From Pseudomonas sp. PDM15 (GTDB lineage Bacteria; Pseudomonadota; Gammaproteobacteria; Pseudomonadales; Pseudomonadaceae), in assembly GCF_014851565.1 (NCBI RefSeq), contig NZ_JACVAA010000001.1, positions 434,001 through 498,000 on the forward strand: a stretch of DNA of 64,000 bases. Direction: 5' to 3'. Made by a program: the position numbers and the translations under genes. The notes below the pieces were generated by a model. The model ran no database searches. It saw only the letters and a list, made by a program, of their open reading frames with translations, and was not told the origin of the DNA. Shown in pieces: positions 44,158 to 52,421 of this stretch (the stretch's first letter is position 1; each line of letters begins with the position of its first letter).

Positions 44158-44550
44158 GGCGGGTTCCTATGCCGTGGGAAGTGAGGATTCTGCGCCGTTC
44201 CTGAGCGCCCGGTCAAAGCGGGATGGCGCCAGGAATACGTCTGCCGCCGCGCCTGGCGTCAGGCTTTTGCCAAGACCGACACAATGCTGCTGCTTTTGCC
44301 GAAAATCGCCGCAATTACCCTGTGCCTTGCCGGCCTTATCGAGCATCTCCACTTAACGCGCGACGCCGCACCGCCAGTCTGGTGCCGTGTCGCGATGGCA
44401 GCGCCACAGGCCCCGGCTATGGCAAACTCCGCACTTTGCAGAGCTGTGCCATTGCCTGGCCCCGAACAGCAGCCTCACCGAATTCGCGCCGCCGTGGCGC
44501 AACCGACAAGCCAGCCGCTCCGGGCGGCCACAGAAGAAGAGGAATGTCCC
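44158..44550. other. 393-bp intergenic region upstream of the KAS III gene
   Basis: No supported gene. The KAS III reading frame stays open back to about 44284, but that extension has no family similarity that I can see. Promoters for the LysE gene (-) and the KAS III / sigma genes (+) must lie here. I found no clear ECF-type promoter like the one at 46543. Confidence 0.5.
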
Positions 44551-45675
44551 GTGCACAAAGCCGTAATCAGTGGCACTGGCCTGTACACCCCCGCCAACAG
44601 CATCTCCAACGAAGAGCTGGTGGCCTCCTTCAACGCTTACGTCCAGCAGTTCAATGCCGACAACGCCGCCGCCATCGAGCGCGGTGAGATCGAGGCGCTG
44701 ACCGAATCCAACAGCGCCTTCATCGAGAAGGCTTCCGGCATCAAGAGCCGCTACGTGATGGACAAGGCCGGCATCCTTGATCCGCAGCGCATGACCCCGC
44801 GCCTGCCGCAGCGCAGCAACGAGGAGTGGGGCATCCTCTGCGAGATGTCCGTGGCCGCTGCCAAGGAAGCACTCGAGCGTGCCGGCAGGACCGTCGCCGA
44901 TATCGACGGTGTGATCGTCGCCTGCTCCAACCTGGAACGCGCCTACCCGGCGGTGGCCATCGAAGTGCAGGCTGCCCTCGGCATCGACGGCTGGGGCTAC
45001 GACATGAACGTGGCCTGCTCCTCGGCCACCTTCGGCATCCAGGCCGCCAACAACGCCATCGCCACTGGCCAGGCGCGCGCGGTGCTGATGGTCAACCCAG
45101 AGATCTGCACCGGCCACCTGAACTTCCGCGACCGTGACAGCCACTTCATCTTCGGCGATGGCGCCACCGCGGTGATCATCGAGCGTGCCGACCAGGCCAC
45201 CTCCAAGCACCAGTGGGACATCGTCGGCACCAAGCTGCTGACCCAGTTCTCCAACAACATCCGCAACAACTTCGGCTTCCTCAACCGCGCGGCGGAAGAG
45301 GGCATCGGCGCCAAGGACAAGCTGTTCGTCCAGGAAGGCCGCAAGGTGTTCAAGGACGTCTGCCCGATGGTGGCCGAGCTGATCGGTGCGCATCTGGAGG
45401 AGAACCAGCTGAACGTCAGCGACGTGAAGCGCTTCTGGCTGCACCAGGCCAACCTCAACATGAACCTGCTGATCGCCCGCAAGCTGCTCGGCCGCGATGC
45501 CGAAGCGCACGAGGCGCCGGTGATCCTCGATACCTACGCCAACACCAGCTCCGCCGGCTCGGTGATCGCCTTCCACAAGCATCAGGACGACCTGCCGATC
45601 GGCAGCCTGGGCGTGCTCAGCTCGTTCGGCGCCGGGTATTCGATCGGCAGCGTGATCCTGCGCAAGAAAGGCTGA
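44551..45675 (+). CDS. Beta-ketoacyl-ACP synthase III-like enzyme (PA3286-type)
   Basis: 374 residues from the GTG at 44551, preceded by AAGAGGA; the frame stays open further upstream but the family begins at [13 protein letters not shown]. Active-site Cys156 ([10 protein letters not shown]), His298 (WLHQANLN) and Asn331 (YANTSSAG) are all present. The length exceeds FabH because of an inserted N-terminal segment. In P. aeruginosa the similar PA3286 is reported to condense octanoyl-CoA with malonyl-ACP, shunting beta-oxidation products to fatty acid synthesis. The stop is 10 bases before the sigma factor gene. Confidence 0.9.
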   Translation: MHKAVISGTGLYTPANSISNEELVASFNAYVQQFNADNAAAIERGEIEALTESNSAFIEKASGIKSRYVMDKAGILDPQRMTPRLPQRSNEEWGILCEMSVAAAKEALERAGRTVADIDGVIVACSNLERAYPAVAIEVQAALGIDGWGYDMNVACSSATFGIQAANNAIATGQARAVLMVNPEICTGHLNFRDRDSHFIFGDGATAVIIERADQATSKHQWDIVGTKLLTQFSNNIRNNFGFLNRAAEEGIGAKDKLFVQEGRKVFKDVCPMVAELIGAHLEENQLNVSDVKRFWLHQANLNMNLLIARKLLGRDAEAHEAPVILDTYANTSSAGSVIAFHKHQDDLPIGSLGVLSSFGAGYSIGSVILRKKG

Positions 45676-45685
45676 TCGCCGCGGC

Positions 45686-46294
45686 ATGTCAGGGACTGAC
45701 GCCGAGCTGCTCGCCCGCCTGCTGGCCGGCGAGCAGCATGCCTTCCGCGAGCTGGTCGCGACCTACCAGGGCGCCATGCGCGCGGTGGCCTACGCTATAG
45801 TCGGCAGTCGCAACGCCGACGAAGTGGTGCAGGACGCCTGGCTGGCCGTGGTGCGCAATCTGCCCGGCTTCCAGCAGCGTTCCAGCCTCAAGACCTGGCT
45901 GCTGACCATCACCGCCAACACCGCCAAGAGCCGCCTCAAGCAGCAGCGTCGCGAGCCGCTGCTCGACGACCTGCCGGCGCCACACGGCAGCGTCGGTGCC
46001 GAGCGCTTCGCCGAGGACGGTCACTGGCAGACCCCGCCCAGCCAATGGGAACAGGACACGCCCGAGGCCCTGCTGGCCGAAAGCGAGTTGCGCGAGTGCC
46101 TGGAGAAGACCATCGCCAGCCTGTCCGAGAGCCAGTCCAGCGTGCTGTTGCTGCGCGAGCGGCAAGGGTTGGAGCTGGAGGAGATCTGTAATCTTCTCGA
46201 TCTCTCGCTCTCCAATGTCAGGGTGCTGTTGCACCGCGCCCGGCTCAAGGTGTTCGCCACCCTGGAGCATTTCGAGGAGACCGGCCAATGCTGA
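45686..46294 (+). CDS. ECF-family RNA polymerase sigma factor
   Basis: A 202-residue protein. Region 2 is AFRELVATYQGAMRAVAYAI with VVQDAWLAVVRNLPGF; region 4 is ELRECLEKTIASLSESQSSV, then LELEEICNLLDLSLSNVRVL and LHRARLKVF. The linker between is longer than usual, with a Trp-rich segment. It overlaps the anti-sigma gene by seven bases. Together they most likely control the precursor / MNIO operon immediately downstream through the promoter at 46543. Confidence 0.94.
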   Translation: MSGTDAELLARLLAGEQHAFRELVATYQGAMRAVAYAIVGSRNADEVVQDAWLAVVRNLPGFQQRSSLKTWLLTITANTAKSRLKQQRREPLLDDLPAPHGSVGAERFAEDGHWQTPPSQWEQDTPEALLAESELRECLEKTIASLSESQSSVLLLRERQGLELEEICNLLDLSLSNVRVLLHRARLKVFATLEHFEETGQC

Positions 46295-46518
46295 GCTGCA
46301 AGGAACTGGTGGCCCATTCCAGCGACTATCTCGACGGTCAGCTGCGCCTGCGCGAACGCATCAGCGTGCGCAGCCATCTGGCTCTGTGCAGCCATTGCCG
46401 GCGCTTCATCCGCCAACTCAGGCTGAGCCAGGCGGTGCTGCGAAAGCTCCCCGACGAAGCCATTCCCGAGCTGGATGCACTGGCCGAGAAGCTCGCCCGC
46501 CAGCATCGCGAATCCTGA
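46288..46518 (+). CDS. Zinc-finger anti-sigma factor, soluble
   Basis: A 76-residue protein with the ZAS motif H30-x3-C34-x2-C37 (RSHLALCSHCRRF). There is no transmembrane helix, so it acts in the cytoplasm, like ChrR or RsrA-type zinc anti-sigmas. It starts inside the sigma gene (seven-base overlap). Metal binding or Cys oxidation at this site would release the sigma factor. Confidence 0.9.
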   Translation: MLSCKELVAHSSDYLDGQLRLRERISVRSHLALCSHCRRFIRQLRLSQAVLRKLPDEAIPELDALAEKLARQHRES

Positions 46519-46542
46519 TCCGCAAAAATTTTCTCGCCGCGC

Positions 46543-46570
46543 TGTAACGAGGCGCCACCACCTCCGTCTA
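46543..46570 (+). promoter_or_regulatory. ECF-type promoter in front of the precursor / MNIO operon
   Basis: A -35 element TGTAAC (46543-46548) and a -10 element CGTCTA (46565-46570) are separated by 16 bases. This is the classical form for many ECF sigma factors (AAC in the -35, CGTC in the -10). It lies between the anti-sigma stop and the precursor ATG at 46626, with no other obvious promoter in the gap. Confidence 0.75.
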
Positions 46571-46625
46571 GTGTTGCGAAGGGGCAAATCGCCTCTCGCA
46601 CAATAACCACGACCGGAGAGATTCC

Positions 46626-46952
46626 ATGAAACAGCGCAATTCCGTAGCCATCACCCTGGGCGCCGCCCTGCTGAGCACTGCCTTCGCCGCCCAGGCCGGC
46701 AGCAATCCGTTCGCCGCCCAGGAACTCTCCAGCGGCTACAGCCTGGCGGCCCACGAGAAGGGCCACGAGGGTTCCTGTGGCGAGGGCAAGTGCGGTGCCG
46801 AGATGATGGGCACCGAGAAGGCCGCCGAAGGCAAGTGCGGCGAGGGCAAATGTGGCGGCGACAAGGCACGTAAGGAAGGCAGCTGTGGCGAGGAGGGCAA
46901 GGCCGGCCACGAGGGCAAGTGCGGCGCCGAGAAGACCGAGAAGTCCGAGTAA
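46626..46952 (+). CDS. hvfA: Cys-rich RiPP precursor of the bufferin / HvfA type
   Basis: A 108-residue protein with a Sec signal peptide (cleavage near residue 24, AAQAGS). The mature part holds six EG[K/S]CG motifs, with Cys at 51, 56, 71, 76, 87 and 99, and a seventh degenerate copy (EGKAG, residues 90-94). The motif set is EGSCG, EGKCG, EGKCG, EGKCG, EGSCG, EGKCG. In known systems an MNIO enzyme modifies such Cys, and the exported peptide binds copper. The next gene is that enzyme. Exported to the periplasm. Confidence 0.9.
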   Translation: MKQRNSVAITLGAALLSTAFAAQAGSNPFAAQELSSGYSLAAHEKGHEGSCGEGKCGAEMMGTEKAAEGKCGEGKCGGDKARKEGSCGEEGKAGHEGKCGAEKTEKSE

Positions 46953-46964
46953 GGGCGGCGGGAC

Positions 46965-47804
46965 ATGGTCTACGGCAATTTCGTCAGCGGCGCCGGTCTG
47001 GGCCTGCGCCGCGGCCTGCTGGCGGCGCTGCAGGACAGCGCTGCAGGCTCGGTCGACGAGCAGGTGGATTTCCTGGAAATCGCCCCGGAGAACTGGATCG
47101 GCGTCGGCGGTCGCTTCGGCCGCCAACTGCGTGCGCTGACCGAGCGCATGCCGTTCCTCTGCCATGGCCTGTCCCTCAACCTCGGCGGCTTCGCCCCGCT
47201 GGACCTCGAGCTGCTGCGCGCGATCAAGGCCTTCCTCGATGAGCACGGCATCCGTGGCTATAGCGAGCATCTGTCGGCCTGTGCCGATGATGGCCAGCTG
47301 TACGACCTGATGCCGCTGCCGTTCACCTTTGATGCGGCGTGCCGTGTGGCCGCGCGCATCCGCCAGGTGGAAGAGGTGTTGGAGCGGCCGCTGATCATCG
47401 AGAACGTCTCGGCCTATGCGCGCCTGCCCGGCGAGCTGGGCGAGGTGGATTTCGTCCGTGCGGTGCTGGAGGAGGCCGACTGCCAACTGCTGCTGGATAT
47501 CAACAACGTGCAGGTCAATGCCCACAACTTCGGCTTCGACCCGCGCGCCTATATCGAGGCGATGCCCAGCGAACGCATCGCCTATCTGCATGTGGCCGGC
47601 CATCTCGACCAGGCCGCCGACCTGAAGATCGACACCCACGGCGCGCCCGTGTGCGACCCGGTGTGGCGGTTGCTGGCGCACAGCTATGCCGCGCATGGCG
47701 TGCGGCCGACCCTGCTGGAGCGCGACTTCAACTTTCCGCCACTGGCCGAGCTGTATGCCGAGGTGGGGCAGATCCGTACGCTGCAGCGCGAGGTCGGAGA
47801 ATGA
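46965..47804 (+). CDS. hvfB: MNIO-family (DUF692) peptide-modifying iron enzyme, BufB/HvfB type
   Basis: A 279-residue TIM-barrel protein, beginning 12 bases after the precursor. Family motifs in order: GLGLR, FLEIAPENW (36-44), CHGLSLNLGG (His67), YSEHL (Glu101, His102), IIENVSAY (Glu146), LLDINNVQVNAHN (Asp178, His187), YLHVAGH (His209, His213), KIDTHG (Asp223) and LLERD (Glu252). These acidic and His residues include the ligands of the two- or three-iron centre. The enzyme should oxidise precursor Cys to thiooxazole or oxazolone-thioamide groups. Confidence 0.95.
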   Translation: MVYGNFVSGAGLGLRRGLLAALQDSAAGSVDEQVDFLEIAPENWIGVGGRFGRQLRALTERMPFLCHGLSLNLGGFAPLDLELLRAIKAFLDEHGIRGYSEHLSACADDGQLYDLMPLPFTFDAACRVAARIRQVEEVLERPLIIENVSAYARLPGELGEVDFVRAVLEEADCQLLLDINNVQVNAHNFGFDPRAYIEAMPSERIAYLHVAGHLDQAADLKIDTHGAPVCDPVWRLLAHSYAAHGVRPTLLERDFNFPPLAELYAEVGQIRTLQREVGE

Positions 47805-48496
47805 GCACGCGCGACCAGGCGGCGTTCGCCGCGCGCATTCGCCAGCCTCAGGCGGAGCCGCTGTTGCCAGGGGTATCGGCCGCGCGCATGGCGGTGTACG
47901 AGGAGCTGTTCTTCAACAACCTCGATGGCTTCATCACCAGCGGCTTTCCGGTGCTATGCCAGATATTGGGCGAGGCGCGCCGGCAGCGGCTGGTGCGCGA
48001 GTTTATCGCCGGGCACCGCTGTGCCACGCCATATTTCCTGGCGATAGGCGAGGAGTTCGTCGCCTGGCTGGAGGTAGGCGGAGGTGCGGAGCAGGGCGAT
48101 CCCGGCTTTATCGCCGAGCTGGCCCATTACGAGCGCGTCGAGCTGGCACTGGATGTGGCCACCGATCGCTTGCCGGCACACGGCTGGTCGCCATTGGCCT
48201 GGCCGCTGGCCTATGCCTGGCCGGTGCAGCGTATCGGCGCTGATTACCAACCCCGCGAGGCGCCCGCTGAGCCCACCTGTCTTTTGGCCTGGCGCGATTC
48301 GGCAGAGCGGGTGCGTTTCCAGCAGCTGTCGCCCTTCGCCTATCACCTGGCCCTGCGCCTGCAGGCCGGGCAGCCCCCGCTGCAGGCCCTGCCGGAACTG
48401 GCCGAAGCCAGCGGGCTGGAGGCCGACGAACCCTTCTTCACCAATGCCCGCGTGCTGCTGGATGGCTGGCAGCAACAGGACATCTGGTATCCCTGA
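47801..48496 (+). CDS. hvfC: DUF2063 partner protein of the MNIO enzyme, BufC/HvfC type
   Basis: 231 residues from the ATG at 47801, overlapping the MNIO stop by four bases (ATGA). The N-terminal DUF2063 domain reads ARMAVYEELFFNNLDGFITSGF; the second half is a RRE-like winged domain (AYHLALRLQAGQPPL, then ALPELAEASG). The family binds the precursor leader and presents it to the MNIO enzyme. Translational coupling supports a stable complex. Confidence 0.93.
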   Translation: MSTRDQAAFAARIRQPQAEPLLPGVSAARMAVYEELFFNNLDGFITSGFPVLCQILGEARRQRLVREFIAGHRCATPYFLAIGEEFVAWLEVGGGAEQGDPGFIAELAHYERVELALDVATDRLPAHGWSPLAWPLAYAWPVQRIGADYQPREAPAEPTCLLAWRDSAERVRFQQLSPFAYHLALRLQAGQPPLQALPELAEASGLEADEPFFTNARVLLDGWQQQDIWYP

Positions 48497-48507
48497 CGGA
48501 GAACATC

Positions 48508-49104
48508 ATGCTGAGCCTGCTCAATCGCCTCCAGGATGGCCTGGACGCTACCCGCCGCCTGGATTTTCTCGCCCCGCTGCTGCTGCGCCTGTACTTGGTG
48601 CCGATCTTCTGGATGGCCGGCACCCACAAGCTGGCGGACATGGACAGCACTATCGCCTGGTTCGGCAATCCGGACTGGGGCCTGGGATTGCCGTTTCCTG
48701 CCGTGCTGGCCTGGCTGGCGGCGCTGACCGAGGTGGGCGGTGCGCTTCTCCTGCTGTGTGGCCTGGCCGTGCGCTGGATCAGCGTGCCGTTGATGGTGAC
48801 CATGCTGGTGGCGATCTTTACCGTGCACTGGGAGTTCGGTTGGCAGGCCATCGCCGATGCCTCAGCGCCTTTCGCCAACGAACGGGTGCTGGCGGCGGGA
48901 GAGAAGCTGGAGCGCGCCCGTGAGCTTCTGCAGGAACACGGCAACTACGCCTGGCTGACCAGCAGTGGCAAATTCGTGGTGCTGAACAACGGCATCGAGT
49001 TCGCCGTCACCTACCTGCTCATGCTGCTGGCGCTGTTCTTCGCTGGGGCGGGGCGCTGGTTGAGCATCGACCATTGGCTGGCGGTGCGTTTTCGTCGGGC
49101 ATGA
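48508..49104 (+). CDS. hvfD: DoxX-family membrane protein of the precursor operon, HvfD type
   Basis: A 198-residue protein with four hydrophobic helices (LLLRLYLVPIFWMAGTHKLA, then LAWLAALTEVGGALLLLCGL, and two more). DoxX proteins accompany the MNIO operons described in Haemophilus and Caulobacter-type systems; the role is unproven, perhaps redox or membrane electron transfer. It is 11 bases after the DUF2063 gene. A long extracytoplasmic loop (ANERVLAAGEKLERARELLQ) is notable. Confidence 0.88.
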   Translation: MLSLLNRLQDGLDATRRLDFLAPLLLRLYLVPIFWMAGTHKLADMDSTIAWFGNPDWGLGLPFPAVLAWLAALTEVGGALLLLCGLAVRWISVPLMVTMLVAIFTVHWEFGWQAIADASAPFANERVLAAGEKLERARELLQEHGNYAWLTSSGKFVVLNNGIEFAVTYLLMLLALFFAGAGRWLSIDHWLAVRFRRA

Positions 49105-49169
49105 AAGAGGCGCCGGCCCAGGCAGACCGTGTCTCTCCGGCTTATTATGAAAGGGAGTAAAAAGTTCCT

Positions 49170-49187
49170 GTGTAATTTAACTTTCAT
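49170..49187 (+). promoter_or_regulatory. Candidate PHO box upstream of the porin gene
   Basis: GTGTAAT (49170-49176), four bases, then CTTTCAT (49181-49187): 5/7 and 6/7 matches to the CTGTCAT half-sites at 11-base spacing. It lies 100 bases before the porin ATG in an AT-rich stretch. OprP and OprO are known phosphate-starvation genes. Confidence 0.5.
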
Positions 49188-49286
49188 ATAAATAAAACCG
49201 GGCTGAAATAACCCCCCGCCAAGATTCCCCCCCAACACGCAGGGCCGAAGCCCAGTGTTTTCCAAAGACCAATAGGGGAATCCTTC

Positions 49287-50594
49287 ATGAAGCACTTCGC
49301 CGGTTTTGCTGCCAGCGCCCTGGCTCTGGCCATTTCCGCCCAGGCTTTCGCCGGCACCGTCACCACCGACGGCGCCGACATCATGATCAAGACCAAAGGT
49401 GGCCTGGAAGTAGGCACCACCGACAAGGCCTTCAGCTTCAAGCTGGGTGGCCGCGTCCAGGCTGACTACAGCCGCTTCGACGGCTTCTACACCAAGAACG
49501 GCAATACTGCCGACGCCGGTTACTTCCGCCGCGCCTTCGTCGAACTGGGCGGCGTGATGTATACCGACTGGGCCTACCAGATCAACTATGACCTGTCGCA
49601 GAACGCCGGCGGCGACAACCGCGACGAAGATGGCTACTTCGACGAGGCTTCCCTGGCCTACAACGGCTTCGCCCCGATCTCGATCAAGGCCGGCCGTTTC
49701 GATCCGGAGTTCGGTCTGGAAAAGGCCACCAGCTCCAAGTGGGTGACCGCCCAGGAGCGTACCGCTGCTTATGACCTGGTCGACTGGGCCAATGGCCACA
49801 ACGGCGGCATGGGCATCCAGGTGTCCGGCGCCGCAGGTCCGACCCTGTACGGTTCCGCCGGCCTGTATGCCAAGGACGCCACCAACTCCACCGAAGACGG
49901 CGACAGCGCTACCCAGTTCAACCTGCGCGGTGTGTTCGCGCCGATGTACGAAGCCGGTAACGTGCTGCACTTCGGCCTCAACTACGCCCAGCGCGACCTG
50001 TCCGACACCGAGTTCGACAGCCGCATCCGCAGCCGGCTGGGCATGCGCGGCGTGAGCACCGACGGTGGCCAGGACGCGGGCGACAACGGCAACCGCCTGA
50101 CCCTGGCCGGTGCCGAAGACACTCCTGCCGGCGCCTTCGGCGACGACGCCGCCTGGGGCGTGGAAGCCGCCTGGGCCATGGGCGCGTTCTCCCTGCAGGG
50201 TGAGTACGTGTCGCGCAGCCTGGAAGCCGACGACGATGCCTACGAGGATGTCGACGCCGATGGTTACTACGTACAGGCCGCCTACACCCTGACTGGCGAG
50301 CCGCGTGGCTACAAGCTCGGCAAGTTCGATGCGATCAAGCCGGCCAACAAGCAGCTGGGTGCCTGGGAAGTCTTCTACCGCTACGACAACATCAGCGCCG
50401 AAGACGACAACGGCAGCTTCGCCAGCAAGGACGACGTGGAAGGCAAGGTGCACAACGTCGGTCTGAACTGGTACGCCAACGAATCCGTGAAGATCAGCGG
50501 CGTGTACGTCAAGTCCAAGGTCGACAATGCCGAGAACTCCAACGGCGACGATAGCGGCGACGGCTTCGTGATGCGCGCCCAGTACGTCTTCTAA
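49287..50594 (+). CDS. Phosphate/polyphosphate-selective porin, OprP/OprO family
   Basis: A 435-residue outer-membrane beta-barrel with a signal peptide (cleavage near AFAGTV). Segments [40 protein letters not shown] and [20 protein letters not shown] are characteristic of the family, and it ends RAQYVF with a C-terminal Phe. In P. aeruginosa oprO and oprP are next to the DUF692 / DUF2063 genes as I recall, and here one copy occupies that place. I cannot say which of the two it equals. A candidate PHO box precedes it. Confidence 0.93.
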   Translation: MKHFAGFAASALALAISAQAFAGTVTTDGADIMIKTKGGLEVGTTDKAFSFKLGGRVQADYSRFDGFYTKNGNTADAGYFRRAFVELGGVMYTDWAYQINYDLSQNAGGDNRDEDGYFDEASLAYNGFAPISIKAGRFDPEFGLEKATSSKWVTAQERTAAYDLVDWANGHNGGMGIQVSGAAGPTLYGSAGLYAKDATNSTEDGDSATQFNLRGVFAPMYEAGNVLHFGLNYAQRDLSDTEFDSRIRSRLGMRGVSTDGGQDAGDNGNRLTLAGAEDTPAGAFGDDAAWGVEAAWAMGAFSLQGEYVSRSLEADDDAYEDVDADGYYVQAAYTLTGEPRGYKLGKFDAIKPANKQLGAWEVFYRYDNISAEDDNGSFASKDDVEGKVHNVGLNWYANESVKISGVYVKSKVDNAENSNGDDSGDGFVMRAQYVF

Positions 50595-50627
50595 GCACAA
50601 CGAACGCTTCTCCGCTCCTACTTTCCT

Positions 50628-50653
50628 AGCCCCGCATTGCGGGGCTTTTTTTT
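50628..50653 (+). terminator. Terminator after the porin gene
   Basis: AGCCCCGC (50628-50635) and GCGGGGCT (50639-50646) with an ATT loop and eight T's. Confidence 0.95.
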
Positions 50654-50680
50654 GCCTCGGCGAGCCGCCAGACTGGCGAT

Positions 50681-51811
50681 ATGTCACTCCGTACCCTGAA
50701 CCACCTCACCGATATCGAACCCTCCGCCTGGGACGCCCTGCTGCCCGAGCCGCAGCCGTTCTTGCGCCATGCTTTTCTCTCGGCGCTGGAGGACAGCGGC
50801 AGTGTCGGCGGGAGTTCCGGCTGGCAGGCGGCGCATCGCTTGCTGTACGACGCGAACGGTACGTTGCGGGCGGCGCTGCCGGCCTATCTGAAACAGCATT
50901 CCTACGGCGAGTACGTGTTCGACATGGGCTGGGCCGATGCCTGCCATCGCGCCGGTATCGCCTACTACCCCAAGCTGCTCGGCGCCGTGCCCTTCAGCCC
51001 AGTGAGCGGCCCGCGCCTGCTGGGTGATGGTCAGGCTGCCGGACAGTTGCTCGACGAGTTGGTGGCGGGCCTGGAGGGCGAGGGGCTGTCGGGGCTGCAT
51101 ATCAACTTCATTCAGGCCCAGGACGATGTGCTATTCGAGGGACGCGACGGCTGGCTGCAGCGCTTGGACTGTCAATACCACTGGCACAACCGCGGTTACC
51201 GTGACTTCCAGGATTTCCTCGATGCCCTCAGCTCGCGCAAGCGTAAGCAGCTGCGCAAGGAGCGCGAACAGGTGGCCGGGCACGGCATCGAATTCCGCTG
51301 GCAACTCGGTCATGAGCTGAGCGAGGCGGACTGGGATTTCGTCTACGCCTGCTACGCCAGCACCTACCATGTGCGCCGCCGCGCGCCATACCTGACGCGC
51401 GAGTTCTTCAGCCTGCTGGCCGAGCGCCTGCCCGAAGCCGTTCGCGTGGTCAGTGCGCGGCAGGGTGGTCGCCCGGTGGCCATGGCTTTCAGCCTGGTGG
51501 GCGGCGACAGCTTCTACGGGCGCTACTGGGGCTGCCTGGGCGACTTCGATCGCCTGCATTTCGAGACCTGCTTCTACCAGGGCATCGAGCGTGCCATCGA
51601 GGAGGGCCTGCAGCGCTTCGATGCCGGTGCGCAGGGCGAGCACAAGTTGATCCGTGGCTTCGAGCCGCAGATCACGCGCTCCTGGCATTACCTGCTGCAT
51701 CCCGGTTTGCGCGCTGCCGTAGACCAATTCCTCGCTGAGGAGCGGCCGGCCGTACTGGCCTATGCCGAGCAGGCGCGGCAGCTGTTGCCCTATCGCCAGG
51801 CAGGAACCTGA
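50681..51811 (+). CDS. GNAT/FemAB-like acyltransferase (COG3146 family)
   Basis: A 376-residue protein of the COG3146 type, often annotated as peptidoglycan biosynthesis/recognition. Typical segments: PFLRHAFLSALEDSGSVGGS, YGEYVFDMGWADACHRAG, RKRKQLRKEREQVAGHGIEF, YGRYWGCLGDFDRLHFE and IRGFEPQITRSWHYL. The fold is two GNAT-like domains. The acceptor is unknown. Confidence 0.85.
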   Translation: MSLRTLNHLTDIEPSAWDALLPEPQPFLRHAFLSALEDSGSVGGSSGWQAAHRLLYDANGTLRAALPAYLKQHSYGEYVFDMGWADACHRAGIAYYPKLLGAVPFSPVSGPRLLGDGQAAGQLLDELVAGLEGEGLSGLHINFIQAQDDVLFEGRDGWLQRLDCQYHWHNRGYRDFQDFLDALSSRKRKQLRKEREQVAGHGIEFRWQLGHELSEADWDFVYACYASTYHVRRRAPYLTREFFSLLAERLPEAVRVVSARQGGRPVAMAFSLVGGDSFYGRYWGCLGDFDRLHFETCFYQGIERAIEEGLQRFDAGAQGEHKLIRGFEPQITRSWHYLLHPGLRAAVDQFLAEERPAVLAYAEQARQLLPYRQAGT

Positions 51812-51812
51812 A

Positions 51813-52025
51813 ATGAAGAAGCTGTTGCTGAGCCTGGGTGCTCTGGCTTTGAGCCTGCCGCTCGGCGTATTGCTGGCCTTGCTACTGGTGCCGTTATGGC
51901 GCTGGCTGGAGGATGTCGGCGGTGTCGAAGCCATTGGCCATTCCGGGCCTGCGGCCTGGTGCTATGGCATCTGCATCGGTCTATTCGCCTTGCTGGGTTT
52001 GCTACTGTTGTGGCGCCGCCCATGA
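51813..52025 (+). CDS. Small inner-membrane protein
   Basis: A 70-residue protein with two transmembrane helices (about residues 5-28 and 47-67) around a short loop. Its ATG is directly after the GNAT gene stop, and its stop overlaps the LMW-phosphatase-like start by four bases, so the three genes form an operon. Function unknown. Confidence 0.75.
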   Translation: MKKLLLSLGALALSLPLGVLLALLLVPLWRWLEDVGGVEAIGHSGPAAWCYGICIGLFALLGLLLLWRRP

Positions 52026-52345
52026 CCCGCGCCTTGTTCATCTGCAGCCGCAACCGCCTGCGCAGTCCCACCGCCGAGCAGGCCTTTGCCACCTGGCCGG
52101 GCGTGGAGAGCGACTCGGCCGGGCTGGCGCCGGATGCCGAGGTGCTGCTGTCCGCCGAGCAGGTGCAGTGGGCCGAGCTGATCTTCGTCATGGAGCGGGT
52201 GCACCAGCGTCGCCTGCAGCAGCGCTTCGGCCCGCTGCTCAAGGATCGGCGGGTGATCTGCCTGGGCATTCCGGACGACTACGAATACATGCAGCCGGAG
52301 CTGGTCGAGCTACTGGAACGCAAGGCTGGGGCCTATTTGCGCTGA
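52022..52345 (+). CDS. Low-molecular-weight protein tyrosine phosphatase-like protein
   Basis: A 107-residue protein with a P-loop C8-x5-R14-S (ICSRNRLRS), then PTAEQAFA, the start of the LMW-PTP fold. It is shorter than typical enzymes (about 150), and the usual DP acid loop is reduced (GIPDDYEYM). COG4551-type short forms are common in Pseudomonas. Phosphatase activity is possible but unproven. Confidence 0.83.
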   Translation: MTRALFICSRNRLRSPTAEQAFATWPGVESDSAGLAPDAEVLLSAEQVQWAELIFVMERVHQRRLQQRFGPLLKDRRVICLGIPDDYEYMQPELVELLERKAGAYLR

Positions 52346-52421
52346 GCCTGGGATGGCTCGCGGATCGGCAGGGGAGAGAAGTTGGCGCAGCCGCTGCAGC
52401 GGCCGCGCCAGGCGACGCAGG

